Assembly: GCA_019424965.1 (NCBI GenBank)
Contig: JAHYYL010000018.1
Coordinates: forward strand, 1-45,888
DNA: 45,888 nucleotides
Reading direction: 5' to 3'
Source of the DNA: Collinsella sp.
Lineage (GTDB): Bacteria; Actinomycetota; Coriobacteriia; Coriobacteriales; Coriobacteriaceae
Shown piece after piece: positions 35,674 to 44,525 of this stretch. Under the pieces are notes generated by a model, which searched no databases, had not been told where the DNA came from, and was given only the letters and a program-made list of their open reading frames with translations. Numbering within the stretch: position 1 is the first letter of the stretch; every line of letters begins with the position of its first letter. A program made the position numbers and the translations under genes.

Positions 35674-36015
35674 CTACTCCCAGGCTCCCCATACATCGGG
35701 GCAATAACCGACGGTGGCCTTTTTGCCGTTGCGCACGATGGGCTCGGCCAGAACCTGCTGGTTCTCGAGCAGTTTATCGAAGCGCTGGCTGGGGGTGAGG
35801 TGCCGGATGAGTGCGAGCGTTTCCTCGTCCTTGGCCTTGGGGTTGAGCAGCTTATCGATGCCGCCGACCGCCTGCATCACGCTCGTGAGCTCGCCCTTGC
35901 TCATCTCCTTTTCCTTAAGGTCAATAAACTGCACCTTAATGCGGCGCTCCTTAAAATAGCGCTGGGCCTTCTTGGTATCGAAGGACTTTTTAGTCCCGAA
36001 AATTTGCACGTTCAT
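35674..36015 (-). CDS. ArsC/Spx-family protein lacking the usual active-site cysteine
   Basis: A 113-residue thioredoxin-like protein. IFGTKKSFDTKKAQRYFKERRIKVQFIDLKEKEMSKGEL is the family start, and IDKLLNPKAKDEETLALI and LAEPIVRNGKKATVGYCPDVWGAWE follow. In most relatives with this GTKK-FDTKKA pattern the variable residue is the catalytic Cys; here it is Ser. The protein therefore probably cannot work as a Cys-based arsenate reductase, although a Cys remains near the C-terminus (GYCPD). The ribosome binding site is modest (GGCGGAA). It is downstream of the flavin-reductase gene. Confidence 0.88.
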   Translation of the reverse strand: MNVQIFGTKKSFDTKKAQRYFKERRIKVQFIDLKEKEMSKGELTSVMQAVGGIDKLLNPKAKDEETLALIRHLTPSQRFDKLLENQQVLAEPIVRNGKKATVGYCPDVWGAWE

Positions 36016-36105
36016 ATTTATGTTCCGCCGTTCTCGTAGTTCCGTCGTTCTAACGAACGACGGTCACCTCGGGTTGATAAAACATCGAGGCAACCACCGC
36101 TGGAC

Positions 36106-36729
36106 TTATCGAATGAAGTTGGTCGTTGCGTGATCTGCCTCGGGTGCGTTGATGCCGGCGGCCTTTCCCGCCTCGATGCAACGCAGCAGCCAGGCCATGT
36201 TTTTGCCGATGTTTCGCATGGTGGCAAGGCCTTCGGCATCCTGGGCGGCCTCGCCCGGCATGGCACCAAAGACGTTGTTCCAGTACGTGGAGGCCACCAC
36301 GGGCATCTGGTTGATGGTGAAGTACTTGTTGAGTACGTCAAACGTGGTCGACGTGCCGCCACGGCGGGCAACGGCGACGGCGGCGCCCGGCTTGTGCGCA
36401 AAGGCCTTGCTGCCGGCATAGAATGCACGGTCGAGGGCAGAGAGGATACGTCCGCTGGGGTGCGCGTAGTAGACGGGCGAACCAAAGACAAAGCCGTCTG
36501 CCTGCTCGGCAGCGGCAATCAGCTCGTTGACCATATCGTCGTCAAAGGTGCAACGGCAATCGAGCTTGCCGCACTGGCCGCAACCGATGCAGTCGCGAAT
36601 GGGCTTGGCGCCCAGCTGAAACATCTCGGTATCGATACCCTCGGCGTTGAGCTGCTCGGCGACCTCGGCGAGTGCGCGGGCGGTGTTGCCGTTTGCCTTG
36701 GAGCTGCCGTTGACCAAGAGAACCTTCAT
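36106..36729 (-). CDS. Flavodoxin-fold NADPH-dependent FMN reductase / iron-sulfur flavoprotein-like
   Basis: A 207-residue protein. MKVLLVNGSSKANGNTARAL binds the FMN phosphate, and CIGCGQCGKLDCRC (Cys 47, 50, 53, 58, 60) is the cysteine motif of iron-sulfur flavoprotein relatives, which may ligate a cluster. FGSPVYYAHPSGRI and AVARRGGTSTTFDVLNKYF complete the flavodoxin-like domain. It likely transfers electrons from NAD(P)H to an unknown acceptor. GAGGGAG precedes the ATG; a GTG one codon earlier is possible. The ArsC-like gene starts 90 bp downstream on the same strand. Confidence 0.9.
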   Translation of the reverse strand: MKVLLVNGSSKANGNTARALAEVAEQLNAEGIDTEMFQLGAKPIRDCIGCGQCGKLDCRCTFDDDMVNELIAAAEQADGFVFGSPVYYAHPSGRILSALDRAFYAGSKAFAHKPGAAVAVARRGGTSTTFDVLNKYFTINQMPVVASTYWNNVFGAMPGEAAQDAEGLATMRNIGKNMAWLLRCIEAGKAAGINAPEADHATTNFIR

Positions 36730-36790
36730 CACAAACTCCCTCTGCTGTCGGTGACTTTTTCAGAGGATTATCTCACGAGCGGGCAGATAG

Positions 36791-36837
36791 CGTGGGGCGC
36801 GATGCGAAACGGCCTGTGTTTCACATCGCGCCCCACG
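36791..36837. terminator. Hairpin at the end of the GGDEF gene
   Basis: CGTGGGGCGCGATG pairs with CATCGCGCCCCACG over 14 bp, with further pairing of GAAAC/GTTTC in the loop. It lies 3 bp past the stop of the reverse-strand GGDEF gene. There is no T-run. Confidence 0.65.
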
Positions 36838-36840
36838 ACG

Positions 36841-38370
36841 CTAGTCCAGCTTGGTGCCCGGTACTTGCGGCGCCTCTTTAAGCAGCGCTTTGAGCTCGTT
36901 CAAAATGGAAACGGGCTGTCGGTCGACGGCATCTAGATGAAGTGTGGCCACACGAATGGGCGGCTGATATTCAAATGAGCCAAAGAGTACGGGCGACCCC
37001 AAGAACCGCTCGATTTCTTCTGCGATCGCGTCGGTCTCTTCGGGATCAAGGTCATCGAAAAGCGCCACGAACATCGGTCCGGTCGAGCGGAACAGACGGC
37101 CCTTGCCGCGCGAACAGTCCATGAGGCAGGCGGCACTTTCTGCCAAAACGCGGTCGCCCGCATCAAAGCCAAAGCGGGCATTGACCTTGGCGATGTCGTC
37201 GATTTTGATGGCGACCAGGCCTGCCTTGCGCGCCACGCGACGCATTTCGCCAATGGCGTTGACCGGGGCGTGGATATCGCCCAGGCCGGTCACGGAATCG
37301 GTCGTATCCGCCAAGCTTCGGTTGATGATAATGCCCACATACATGTTGGGCTCGGTTTCGGTGCTATCCAAGCGGTAGCCCGTACACTCGCACAGCGCAT
37401 ATTTACCAGCGGTATTCATGACGCGATACTGCATGTAATGGAAGTGCCACGCGCCGTTTACCACCATATCGAGCTCGCTGCGCACGTTGTCGCGGTCCTC
37501 GGGGTGAACGCGGGCGAGCCACATATCGAGCGAGTTATAGGGATGCTGGGAGGGCAGGTCAAAATCGCGCACGGCATTAATCGACCATTGCGATTCGCCG
37601 GTATCGAGGTTAAGGATAAACGGATAGCGCGTCTCGGAGCTCATGGAGATCGCTTGGAACACCCGGTCGTTGCAGGGAGGCTGATCGGCGATCGGGCGCA
37701 TGGATGCGTCGTTTTCCTTCGGCTGCTGCACACGGTGCATGAGCTTGTAGCGATACATTTTGCGGTCGGCGTCCATGGTCATCTGGCGACGCGTATCGCC
37801 AGCGAGTGGGTCGACGCGCGAGCAGCCAAAGCTAAAGCTAGCGATCATGGGCGCTTTGCCGCCCGATGTTGCCTCGATAAGGTCGGTGCGCGTCCGCTCC
37901 AGGCGCTGCTCGAGTTCGGCTTCATCTGTCGTGGGGGATACGAGTACAAATTCGTCTCCACCGATACGGAACAGCAGGTCATTGGGTTCCATTGTCTCGG
38001 TGAGTGCACGGCAGATGCTCAGGATGTAGCGATTGCCCTCGGTGTGGCCAAACGTATCGTTGCAATGCTTAAGGCGATCGATATCGATATAAGCGCAGGT
38101 GAAGGGGGTGCCTTTGTGCCAAAGCAGCTCGGCATAACGGTGGAGTCCAGCACGGTTGCCAAGATTGGTGAGCGAATCGATATAGGCGCCGCGCTCAAGC
38201 AGCTCGCGTTCTTGCTGCAGGATGGCAAATGTCTTCTGTAGCTGCTCGCCGATGGCGCACAGCTCCGTGGGCAGCGCGGCAACATCGAGCTCGGCGGTCG
38301 AGATCCCGTTCGCAAGTCGCTGAAGATAGGCAATGATCGATTGCTCGCCCAGGCGATACGACTCGTTCAT
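36841..38370 (-). CDS. GGDEF-PAS-degenerate GGDEF signalling protein
   Basis: A 509-residue protein. Residues about 60-210 are a diguanylate cyclase with an intact active site (LTNLGNRAGLHRYAE, GGDEF at 137-141). No RxxD inhibitory site is seen upstream of it. Residues about 225-345 look like a PAS_3-like sensor domain (LARVHPEDRDNVRSELDMVV, YMQYRVMNTAGKYAL). Residues about 350-500 are a second GGDEF-fold domain whose signature has become STGPMF, so it is probably inactive. The N-terminus has a coiled-coil-like helix. AAGGAGG precedes the ATG at 38370. It shares its whole plan with the larger protein encoded just upstream. Confidence 0.92.
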   Translation of the reverse strand: MNESYRLGEQSIIAYLQRLANGISTAELDVAALPTELCAIGEQLQKTFAILQQERELLERGAYIDSLTNLGNRAGLHRYAELLWHKGTPFTCAYIDIDRLKHCNDTFGHTEGNRYILSICRALTETMEPNDLLFRIGGDEFVLVSPTTDEAELEQRLERTRTDLIEATSGGKAPMIASFSFGCSRVDPLAGDTRRQMTMDADRKMYRYKLMHRVQQPKENDASMRPIADQPPCNDRVFQAISMSSETRYPFILNLDTGESQWSINAVRDFDLPSQHPYNSLDMWLARVHPEDRDNVRSELDMVVNGAWHFHYMQYRVMNTAGKYALCECTGYRLDSTETEPNMYVGIIINRSLADTTDSVTGLGDIHAPVNAIGEMRRVARKAGLVAIKIDDIAKVNARFGFDAGDRVLAESAACLMDCSRGKGRLFRSTGPMFVALFDDLDPEETDAIAEEIERFLGSPVLFGSFEYQPPIRVATLHLDAVDRQPVSILNELKALLKEAPQVPGTKLD

Positions 38371-38496
38371 GATGGATAACCTCCTTGGGCACAACAGTGG
38401 TTTGCATCATATCCCCAATTCGGTTTGGATTGGGGGCATAAGTTAGCCAATGGGGACAAGCGCCCCTTCGGCGGTATCGTTTTGCGCGCGAGCGTA

Positions 38497-41214
38497 TCAG
38501 TTTTTGTTACCGCCATCGAGCAATGCCTCAAAATCCTTTGCCTGCATGGGGCGGTAGTAGAGGAAGCCCTGAGCGTAGTGGGCACCCATTTGGAGCAGCA
38601 TGTTCGCCTGCTCGTTTGTCTCGACGCCTTCGATTACAACGGGCAGATGGAGCGATTGCGCCATCTCGAGCATTGATGAAACGATTTGCGCGCTACGGCT
38701 TTGATCGCGGTCGGTGGGCACAAACGTGCGATCAAGCTTGATGACGTCGACGTTGACGTTCTTGAGCATCGCGAGCGTAGACTGGCCGGTGCCAAAATCG
38801 TCCATGTAGGTCGAGAAACCGCGAGTGTGTAGGTCGGCCGTCAGCTTATCCACGGCCTCGGACTCTCCCGTATAAGCCGTCTCGGTGATCTCAATGCGCA
38901 TGAGCTCGGGCGGTAGGTTGTATTGGGCGGCAAGCGCCCCCATATGCTCGGCGACGTCGCAGGCAAGGATATCCACGCGCGACACATTGAGCGAGATCGG
39001 AACTACGCGCAGCCCTCGATCGATGCACTCACGCAGCCACGAGGCGACGCCCTGCCAAACATATTTGTCGAGCGTCACCACAAAACCGCTTTCCTCGAGA
39101 GCGGGGATAAAGGTGGTAGGTGAAATGAGGGAGCCATCCTTGTCAATCCAGCGTGTGAGCGCCTCGGCGCCAACGATCTCGCCGGTTTCCATGTCGACCT
39201 GGGGCTGCAAGTAGTAGGTAATGCGGCCGTTTGAGAGCGCATACTGGAATTCGGTCAGCGTGCGGTGGAACGCGATTTCGTGTTCGTATTCCTCGGGGCG
39301 GAAAATGGCAATGCGCTCCTTAAAGTCGTTTTTTGCGCGCCGATTGGTAAACATGGCCTTGGCCTGCGCATCGATGGTGATTTCCTCGTTGGAGTCGATG
39401 GGGTAGACGCCCATGGACGGCCAGAAGCCCACGCCGTCATCATGCTTGGCCACGGCCTGGCGAATGCGGCTATAGATCTGATGGACGGTGTCGTGTTCAA
39501 AGGGGATGAGTACGCAAAAATCGTCTTGGCCCCAGTACCCTGCGACGCCCATGGCGGCATTCTCGATGTCCTTGAGAACCGTGCCCACATCGGCGAGTAC
39601 GCGGTCGCCCTCGGCCTGTCCGTGCCATTCGTTGAACAGTCGCATGTGCCCCATATCGACGGTGGCGATACACCAGGCGCCGTTGCGCCTTGTCTCGAGA
39701 AATTCGTTGGCGCGGCGCATAAACTCGCTGGGTCGATAGAGACCCGTGAGCGGATCGATGCGTTCGGCGATGGCGCTTTTGCGCTCCACCTCGGGTATGG
39801 GGAGGCTGTCGTTGGGAACAAGCCCGCCGGCCGTGCGAATGCGACGGTCGAGTTCGCCTAAAACGGCGGCCGTTTGATTGGTCAGGTGCTCGTAAAAGGC
39901 CGGAACGACAAGACAGACGGGGGTAATAGTGTCGCCCGCGATTCGAACGGGAGCGAAAACGGCCTCTTTGAGATGTTGGATCAGTTGCTCGAATGCTTCG
40001 TGATCCAAATTGTTGCTAAGCACGACGAACTGGGCGTTGCGTGAACGGAAGACGCGACTCCTGCCGCGAGTAATCGACAGCATGCGGCCTGCGTATTCGG
40101 CGAGCATGTTGTCGACGGCCTCGGCCCCGTAGAGCTCGTTGAGCTTTGCCGTGCCGCGAACGCGCACTGCTATAAGCCCCGTCTCGCAACGGTCGCGACG
40201 GCAGGCATCGATAGCGTTGATCAGCGTGCGCTGCGTTCCGAGACCCGTGGCGGCGTCGACGGTCTCGGCAAGCGAGTGGTTGACGAGCTCGCCGACATAG
40301 AGCGAGGGGACATTTCCGTCGCCGTCGATACGAAACCCGCGAGCACGGCCGAGGATGTAATCGCCGGCGGCATTGCGCACGCGGTACTGCATGACGTGAC
40401 GATGTTTGGAGCCGTCATAGATTTGGTCGATGTCGTTGGTATAGGCCTCAAGGTCATCGGGATGGACACGCGTTTTCCAATAATCGTGACAGTTGTCTAT
40501 ATGCTCCGAAGGAAGACCAAGATCGCGCAAGGCGCCTTGTGACCAAAGGGTTCGATGTTTGTCCAAGTTCTCGATAAAGAAATAGCGGCCTTCGTTGAGC
40601 ATCGAAAGGGCGTCGAAAATTCGATCGCTTATTTCGAAGTCGTCGGTGTGGGCTTGTGCGATATTGCGTCGATCAAGGTGCACGGCATGACGTAGCTTGT
40701 AGTCGTACATGCGATGGTCGGCATCGTTCGTCAAGCGATTGGGGGCTTCGCCCAGGGCGGGGTCGGCGTGTGCCACTCCGTAGCTAAACGAGTGAGGCAT
40801 CTCGGCATCGTTGTTTTTGAGCAGGACCGTTCGGCAGCGTTCCAGACGTTCGGCGAGGTCGTCCTCGGTTGCAATCGTAGACAGGATGGCAAACTCGTCG
40901 CCTCCCAGACGAAACGCCGCTTCGTCCACCTCCATATACAGCTTGAGATAGAGGCTTACCTGCAAAATATAGCGGTTGCCCTCGTCATGGCCAAAGACGT
41001 CGTTGCAGTGCTTGAGATTGTCGATATCGATGTACGCCATGGTAACGGGGGTGTCCTGCTCCCAGAGCTCCTCGAGGGAACGGGCAAAGCCGCCGCGGTT
41101 GCCAAGCCCGGTAAGCTGGTCGGTAAAGGCGGTCCTGACCAGATCCTCCTGACGCTTGAGAAGGTCGCGGACGGTCTTTTCGAGCGTTTCAGTGTAATTG
41201 CTGGGGGTATCCAT
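38497..41214 (-). CDS. GGDEF-PAS-GGDEF*-GGDEF*-EAL c-di-GMP signalling protein
   Basis: A 905-residue protein. Residues about 25-180 hold an intact GGDEF domain (GGDEF at 104-108). A PAS_3-like domain follows (RVHPDDLEAYTND, QYRVRNAAGDYI), then a degenerate GGDEF with SRNAQF (about 394), a third with WGQDDF (about 561), and a C-terminal EAL phosphodiesterase (about 650-900) with GAEALTRW, ISLNVSRVD, EITETAYTG, MDDFGTGQSTLAML and IEGVETNEQA. The intact cyclase and apparently intact EAL suggest both synthesis and breakdown of c-di-GMP, or GGDEF-tuned hydrolysis. No TM segments. ATG at 41214 is preferred; a GTG at 41271 is possible. It has a smaller paralogue downstream. Confidence 0.93.
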   Translation of the reverse strand: MDTPSNYTETLEKTVRDLLKRQEDLVRTAFTDQLTGLGNRGGFARSLEELWEQDTPVTMAYIDIDNLKHCNDVFGHDEGNRYILQVSLYLKLYMEVDEAAFRLGGDEFAILSTIATEDDLAERLERCRTVLLKNNDAEMPHSFSYGVAHADPALGEAPNRLTNDADHRMYDYKLRHAVHLDRRNIAQAHTDDFEISDRIFDALSMLNEGRYFFIENLDKHRTLWSQGALRDLGLPSEHIDNCHDYWKTRVHPDDLEAYTNDIDQIYDGSKHRHVMQYRVRNAAGDYILGRARGFRIDGDGNVPSLYVGELVNHSLAETVDAATGLGTQRTLINAIDACRRDRCETGLIAVRVRGTAKLNELYGAEAVDNMLAEYAGRMLSITRGRSRVFRSRNAQFVVLSNNLDHEAFEQLIQHLKEAVFAPVRIAGDTITPVCLVVPAFYEHLTNQTAAVLGELDRRIRTAGGLVPNDSLPIPEVERKSAIAERIDPLTGLYRPSEFMRRANEFLETRRNGAWCIATVDMGHMRLFNEWHGQAEGDRVLADVGTVLKDIENAAMGVAGYWGQDDFCVLIPFEHDTVHQIYSRIRQAVAKHDDGVGFWPSMGVYPIDSNEEITIDAQAKAMFTNRRAKNDFKERIAIFRPEEYEHEIAFHRTLTEFQYALSNGRITYYLQPQVDMETGEIVGAEALTRWIDKDGSLISPTTFIPALEESGFVVTLDKYVWQGVASWLRECIDRGLRVVPISLNVSRVDILACDVAEHMGALAAQYNLPPELMRIEITETAYTGESEAVDKLTADLHTRGFSTYMDDFGTGQSTLAMLKNVNVDVIKLDRTFVPTDRDQSRSAQIVSSMLEMAQSLHLPVVIEGVETNEQANMLLQMGAHYAQGFLYYRPMQAKDFEALLDGGNKN

Positions 41215-41543
41215 GCTGTAGGCGGCTTTCTGGGGTCGGGGCGGATTGCGTCGGGCGAGCTCGTTGTGCACACGCGTTGTTGCTCAACGCCTCGCGTGTT
41301 TCCAAGCCCCCGCCTTGCTGCGTCGTTGGGTTTATTTGTCGGCTGACGTTCGTTGCTGATAACTACTGAGTAGTATAAACAAGTGTATGGAATTATGCAG
41401 GGGTGCCCATGTTGCGGGCGGCCATTATTCGCCATTATTCGCCAAACGGTAACGCGACGATGTTCGATGAAAATGCGACTGAGGCGATATATGTTGACGG
41501 GTATACTTGTTTCGTTTTAAAACGCAGGAACGGAGATGGTCGC
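41215..41543. other. Divergent intergenic region with short repeats
   Basis: A 329-bp region between the GGDEF/EAL gene and the patatin gene. It holds a 13-bp palindrome ACTACTGAGTAGT (41362-41374), an exact tandem pair GCCATTATTC (41421-41440) and AT-rich promoter-like sequence (TTGACG at 41494-41499). I see no gene in it. The open frame running in from 41403 lacks a ribosome binding site. Confidence 0.7.
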
Positions 41544-42413
41544 ATGGCACAGCCAGATACGACGCCCACGGTGGGGCTTGCGCTCGAGGGAGGCGGCTAC
41601 CGCGGTATGTATACGGCGGGCGTGCTCGACGTATGGATGGAGTGCGGCCTGACCTGTGACCATATGGTGGGCGTCTCGGCGGGCGCGGCGTTTGGCTACA
41701 ACTTTAAATCGCGCCAGATCGGCCGTGCCATTCGCTACAACAAGGCCTATTGCGCCGACAAGCGCTATGCGAGCGTGACGAGCTGGCTGCGAACCGGCGA
41801 CATGTTCAATGCCGAGTTTGCCTATCACGAGGTGCCTATCGAGCGCGATCCCATCGACCTGGAGGCTTATCGTGCCTGCCCCATGCGGTTTACGTGCGTG
41901 TGTACCGATATCGAGACGGGCAAGGCCGTCTATCGCGATCTGCCGTATGGCGACGAGCGCGATATCGAGTGGATTCGGGCGTCGTCTGCTATTCCCGTGG
42001 CAACGCGTCCTGTCGCCATTGAGGGGCATAAATATCTGGATGGCGGCGTGGCCGATTCCATTCCCAGTGCTTGGCTGTTTGCGCAGGGGTATGACCGCAA
42101 TATTGTGGTACTCACGCAGCCGGCGGGCTTTGTGAAGCAGCCCAACAGCGTGATGCCCATGCTGCGGCGCGTGTTCCGTCACTACCCGGAGTTTGTTGCG
42201 GCGCTTGAGCATCGGCATGAGGCCTACAATGCCACGCTTGATGACCTGGCACGTCGCGAGGCTGCCGGCGAGGTCTTTGTGGTGCGGCCGAGCGAATCGG
42301 TAAAGGTGCCGTCGCTGTGCCGCGAGCCCGATGAGCTTGAGCGTATCTATCAGATCGGCCGCCACGATGCGGAGGCGTCTTTGTCCGCGCTGGAAACGTA
42401 TCTGGCGGGGTAG
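41544..42413 (+). CDS. Patatin-like phospholipase
   Basis: A 289-residue lipid acyl hydrolase. GLALEGGGYRGMYTAGVLD holds the oxyanion motif GGGYRG (16-21), VGVSAGAAFG the nucleophile Ser45 in GxSxG, and KYLDGGVADSIP the catalytic Asp of the Ser-Asp dyad (DGG near residue 166). Length and motif spacing are normal for the bacterial RssA/YjjU-like branch. There is no signal peptide, so it is probably cytoplasmic. GGAG precedes the ATG at 41544. Confidence 0.93.
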   Translation: MAQPDTTPTVGLALEGGGYRGMYTAGVLDVWMECGLTCDHMVGVSAGAAFGYNFKSRQIGRAIRYNKAYCADKRYASVTSWLRTGDMFNAEFAYHEVPIERDPIDLEAYRACPMRFTCVCTDIETGKAVYRDLPYGDERDIEWIRASSAIPVATRPVAIEGHKYLDGGVADSIPSAWLFAQGYDRNIVVLTQPAGFVKQPNSVMPMLRRVFRHYPEFVAALEHRHEAYNATLDDLARREAAGEVFVVRPSESVKVPSLCREPDELERIYQIGRHDAEASLSALETYLAG

Positions 42414-42435
42414 GACAAGCTGCCGCGGACTCGGC

Positions 42436-42543
42436 GGAAAGCGCGTCCCAGAATGAGCGCTCAGAACGGGTTACAGTTTCCCAAACGGTGGGGTTTCGGA
42501 AAGTTCGTCCCGGAATATGCGTTCAGACTGGGATGCGCTTTCC
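42436..42543. terminator. Long imperfect palindrome between convergent patatin and thiE genes
   Basis: GGAAAGCGCGTCCCAG (42436-42451) and CTGGGATGCGCTTTCC (42528-42543) are nearly perfect complements. Weaker pairing continues toward the centre (GGGTT...AACCCC-like bases). The arms are about 25 bp at best. It lies 22 bp after the patatin stop and may end both transcripts. Confidence 0.6.
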
Positions 42544-42587
42544 ATTGCTGAAGATATGAAGCTGCGAATCGGCTGCTCGACTTATGC

Positions 42588-43283
42588 TTATGCCTGCTGC
42601 CAGGTGTCGACAAGCTCCTTGGCCGCGGCGTGGGGATCGTCGGCGCTGCAGACGGCGCTCACCACAAAGAAGCCGTCGACGCCGGTTGCCTTAAGCTGCG
42701 GCAAGTCGGCCGTCTTAACGCCGCCGCCCACCACGATGGGCACGGGGCTTGCCGCGTGGAGTGCGGCCAGGTCCTCAAAGCTCTTGGTGATGATGGAGCC
42801 GTCGGCCGCGCGTCCGCAATCGCGCTTGGTCTCGGTCTCGTGGAGCGGGCCGATGCCCAGATAATCAACCAGACTCATGTCGGCGGTCTTGACGTACTCG
42901 AGCATCTCCTCGCAGCGGGCCGAAAGACCCACGATGGCATCGGGACCCAGAAGCTTACGGCAGACCTCGACGGGAATATCGCTCTGGCCCACGTGCACGC
43001 CGTCGACGGCGATGCCCTGCTCGCGCGCGGCGAGTACGCAGTCCAAGCGGTCATCGATCAGCAGGGCGACCTGTCCGGTCTTGCCGGCCTGTGCGATAGC
43101 CTTTGCGGCGGCGCCCGTCAGCGCGATGATCTCGCGAGCGCTTGCCACCTTAGAGCGCACCTGGATGCAGGTAAAGCCGGCGTCGAGCGCCTGTGCCACC
43201 ACATCGCCCACGGGGCGTCCGAGGGTGTTTTCGGGGCCGAGTACCAGATAAGCCGAGATATCAAGGTTGTCGCGGATGCTCAT
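42588..43283 (-). CDS. thiE: Thiamine-phosphate synthase
   Basis: A 231-residue TIM-barrel enzyme that joins HMP-PP and thiazole phosphate to thiamine monophosphate. FTCIQVRSK (QxR in place of QLREK), ALLIDDRLDCVLA with the Mg-binding Asp, GVHVGQSD, VGLSAR, VDYLGIGPLHETETKRD and PIVVGGGV are the ThiE motifs in order. AGGAGG precedes the ATG, which overlaps the stop of the thiamine-binding protein gene (ATGA), so translation is coupled. Last gene of the TPP-riboswitch operon. Confidence 0.96.
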   Translation of the reverse strand: MSIRDNLDISAYLVLGPENTLGRPVGDVVAQALDAGFTCIQVRSKVASAREIIALTGAAAKAIAQAGKTGQVALLIDDRLDCVLAAREQGIAVDGVHVGQSDIPVEVCRKLLGPDAIVGLSARCEEMLEYVKTADMSLVDYLGIGPLHETETKRDCGRAADGSIITKSFEDLAALHAASPVPIVVGGGVKTADLPQLKATGVDGFFVVSAVCSADDPHAAAKELVDTWQQA

Positions 43284-43621
43284 CGTGCTTCCTCCTGCTT
43301 TTTGATCTGCGCTTCCATGCGCTCGAGTTTGCCGGTCATGGTGTCGGTAAAACCGGGGCGAATATCGGCTTTGAGCACGACTTCGGTGCGGATGCCCTTG
43401 CTCGCCAACACAAAGGTCGCGTCTCGTACGACCTGCATGACCTCGTCCCAGTCGCCCTCGATCTCGGTGAACATCGAGGTGGTGCGGTTAGGAAGGCCGC
43501 TCTCGCGAATGACGCGCACGACCTCGGCGACCTCGGCGGATAGCTCGTCACCGGTGCCGCACGGGGCGATGGCCACGGCGACCAGGGTGTTCATGCCGGC
43601 ATTGGTTGCGGGCTCGGACAT
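43280..43621 (-). CDS. MTH1187/YkoF-family thiamine-binding protein
   Basis: A 113-residue protein of the MTH1187-like (DUF77) fold. LVAVAIAPCGTGDELSAEVAEVVRVIRESGLPNRTTSMFTEIEGDWDEVMQVV is the family core; relatives bind thiamine or HMP. It sits between thiM and thiE, starting 3 bp after the thiM stop and overlapping thiE. The context supports a role in thiamine precursor handling, perhaps passing salvaged compounds to ThiE. Such proteins are not known to be catalytic. Confidence 0.9.
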   Translation of the reverse strand: MSEPATNAGMNTLVAVAIAPCGTGDELSAEVAEVVRVIRESGLPNRTTSMFTEIEGDWDEVMQVVRDATFVLASKGIRTEVVLKADIRPGFTDTMTGKLERMEAQIKKQEEAR

Positions 43622-43624
43622 GGC

Positions 43625-44464
43625 TTATGCCTCCTCGAGCTCGAGTTGGTTGTCGGCAATGTCCTGGGCGGTCGCGCGATAGAGCTCGTCGATAAAGGCG
43701 ACCTTAAAGCTTGCCGGGGCATCGGCAACGGCGGCGGCACGCGTGCCGGCAACGTTGTAGACGGCGGTGCCGCAGATGGCCGCCGTAAACGGGTCGGTGG
43801 CGCAGGCGTACACGGCCAACACGCCGCCCTGCGAGCAACCGCAGCCGGTGATCTTGGACATGAGCGGGCTGCCGCCGTGGGACTTGGCCACGGTCGCGCC
43901 GTCGGTAATCAGGTCGACTTCGCCTGAGACCACTACGGCGCCGCCGGTGTAGCGGGCGAGCGCCACGGCGGCATCGCGGGCGGCGTCAACCGTATCGGTG
44001 GTGTCGACGCCGCGCACGCGGCTCAGATCGGCGGCTTCACCCTCAAGACCCCACTGGCCGGCGAGCGCAATGATCTCGGAGGCGTTGCCGCGCACGATGG
44101 CGGGCTTGTACTGCTTGAGTTCGCCTACCAGCTGGGTACGTAGACTGCCGATGCCCAGGCCCACCGGATCGAGCACCCAGGGCTTGCCGGCGTCGTGTGC
44201 CGCCTTGGCCGCGCGGGGAATCGTCTGCTCGTAGATGGGGAAGAGCGTGCCCATGTTGAGATAGATGGCGCCGCCGCCGGCAACGAGCGCCTCGCCCTCG
44301 TCGGGCAGATAGACCATGGCGGCCGAACCGCCCACGGCGAGCTGCGCGTTGGCGACAAAGTCGATCGTCACCGTGTTGGTGATGGAGCCGGCCATCGGAT
44401 TGGTGGCGCGAATCTCCTCCACGGCCTTGATCACTTGTTGCTTGAGCTGTTTCGAATCGATCAC
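43625..44464 (-). CDS. thiM: Hydroxyethylthiazole kinase
   Basis: A 279-residue ribokinase-fold enzyme that phosphorylates hydroxyethylthiazole in thiamine salvage. PMAGSITNTVTIDFVANAQLAVGGSAAM, GKPWVLDPVGLGIGSLRT, IVRGNASEIIAL and MSKITGCGCSQGGVLAVYA (the GCGC catalytic loop) are the ThiM hallmarks. The start is GTG at 44464, nine bases after AAGGAGG. An upstream ATG close to the ribosome binding site is out of frame. It is the first gene behind the TPP riboswitch, and no thiC or thiD is in the window, so salvage rather than full synthesis is shown here. Confidence 0.96.
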   Translation of the reverse strand: MIDSKQLKQQVIKAVEEIRATNPMAGSITNTVTIDFVANAQLAVGGSAAMVYLPDEGEALVAGGGAIYLNMGTLFPIYEQTIPRAAKAAHDAGKPWVLDPVGLGIGSLRTQLVGELKQYKPAIVRGNASEIIALAGQWGLEGEAADLSRVRGVDTTDTVDAARDAAVALARYTGGAVVVSGEVDLITDGATVAKSHGGSPLMSKITGCGCSQGGVLAVYACATDPFTAAICGTAVYNVAGTRAAAVADAPASFKVAFIDELYRATAQDIADNQLELEEA

Positions 44465-44486
44465 TGCACATGCCTCCTTGGCATAG

Positions 44487-44517
44487 AAAAGGGGCGCTGT
44501 GCATAGACAGCGCCCCT
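44487..44517 (-). terminator. Riboswitch-linked intrinsic terminator before thiM
   Basis: On the reverse strand AGGGGCGCTG pairs with CAGCGCCCCT, followed by TTTT. It lies between the TPP aptamer and the thiM ribosome binding site, just where a transcription-attenuating expression platform is expected. Confidence 0.9.
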
Positions 44518-44525
44518 GTAAAGGC

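Noticed and set aside
41403..41543. Upstream extension of the patatin protein to 41403
   Set aside because: No ribosome binding site at 41403, and the extension is unlike the family. GGAG precedes the ATG at 41544, where the conserved domain begins.
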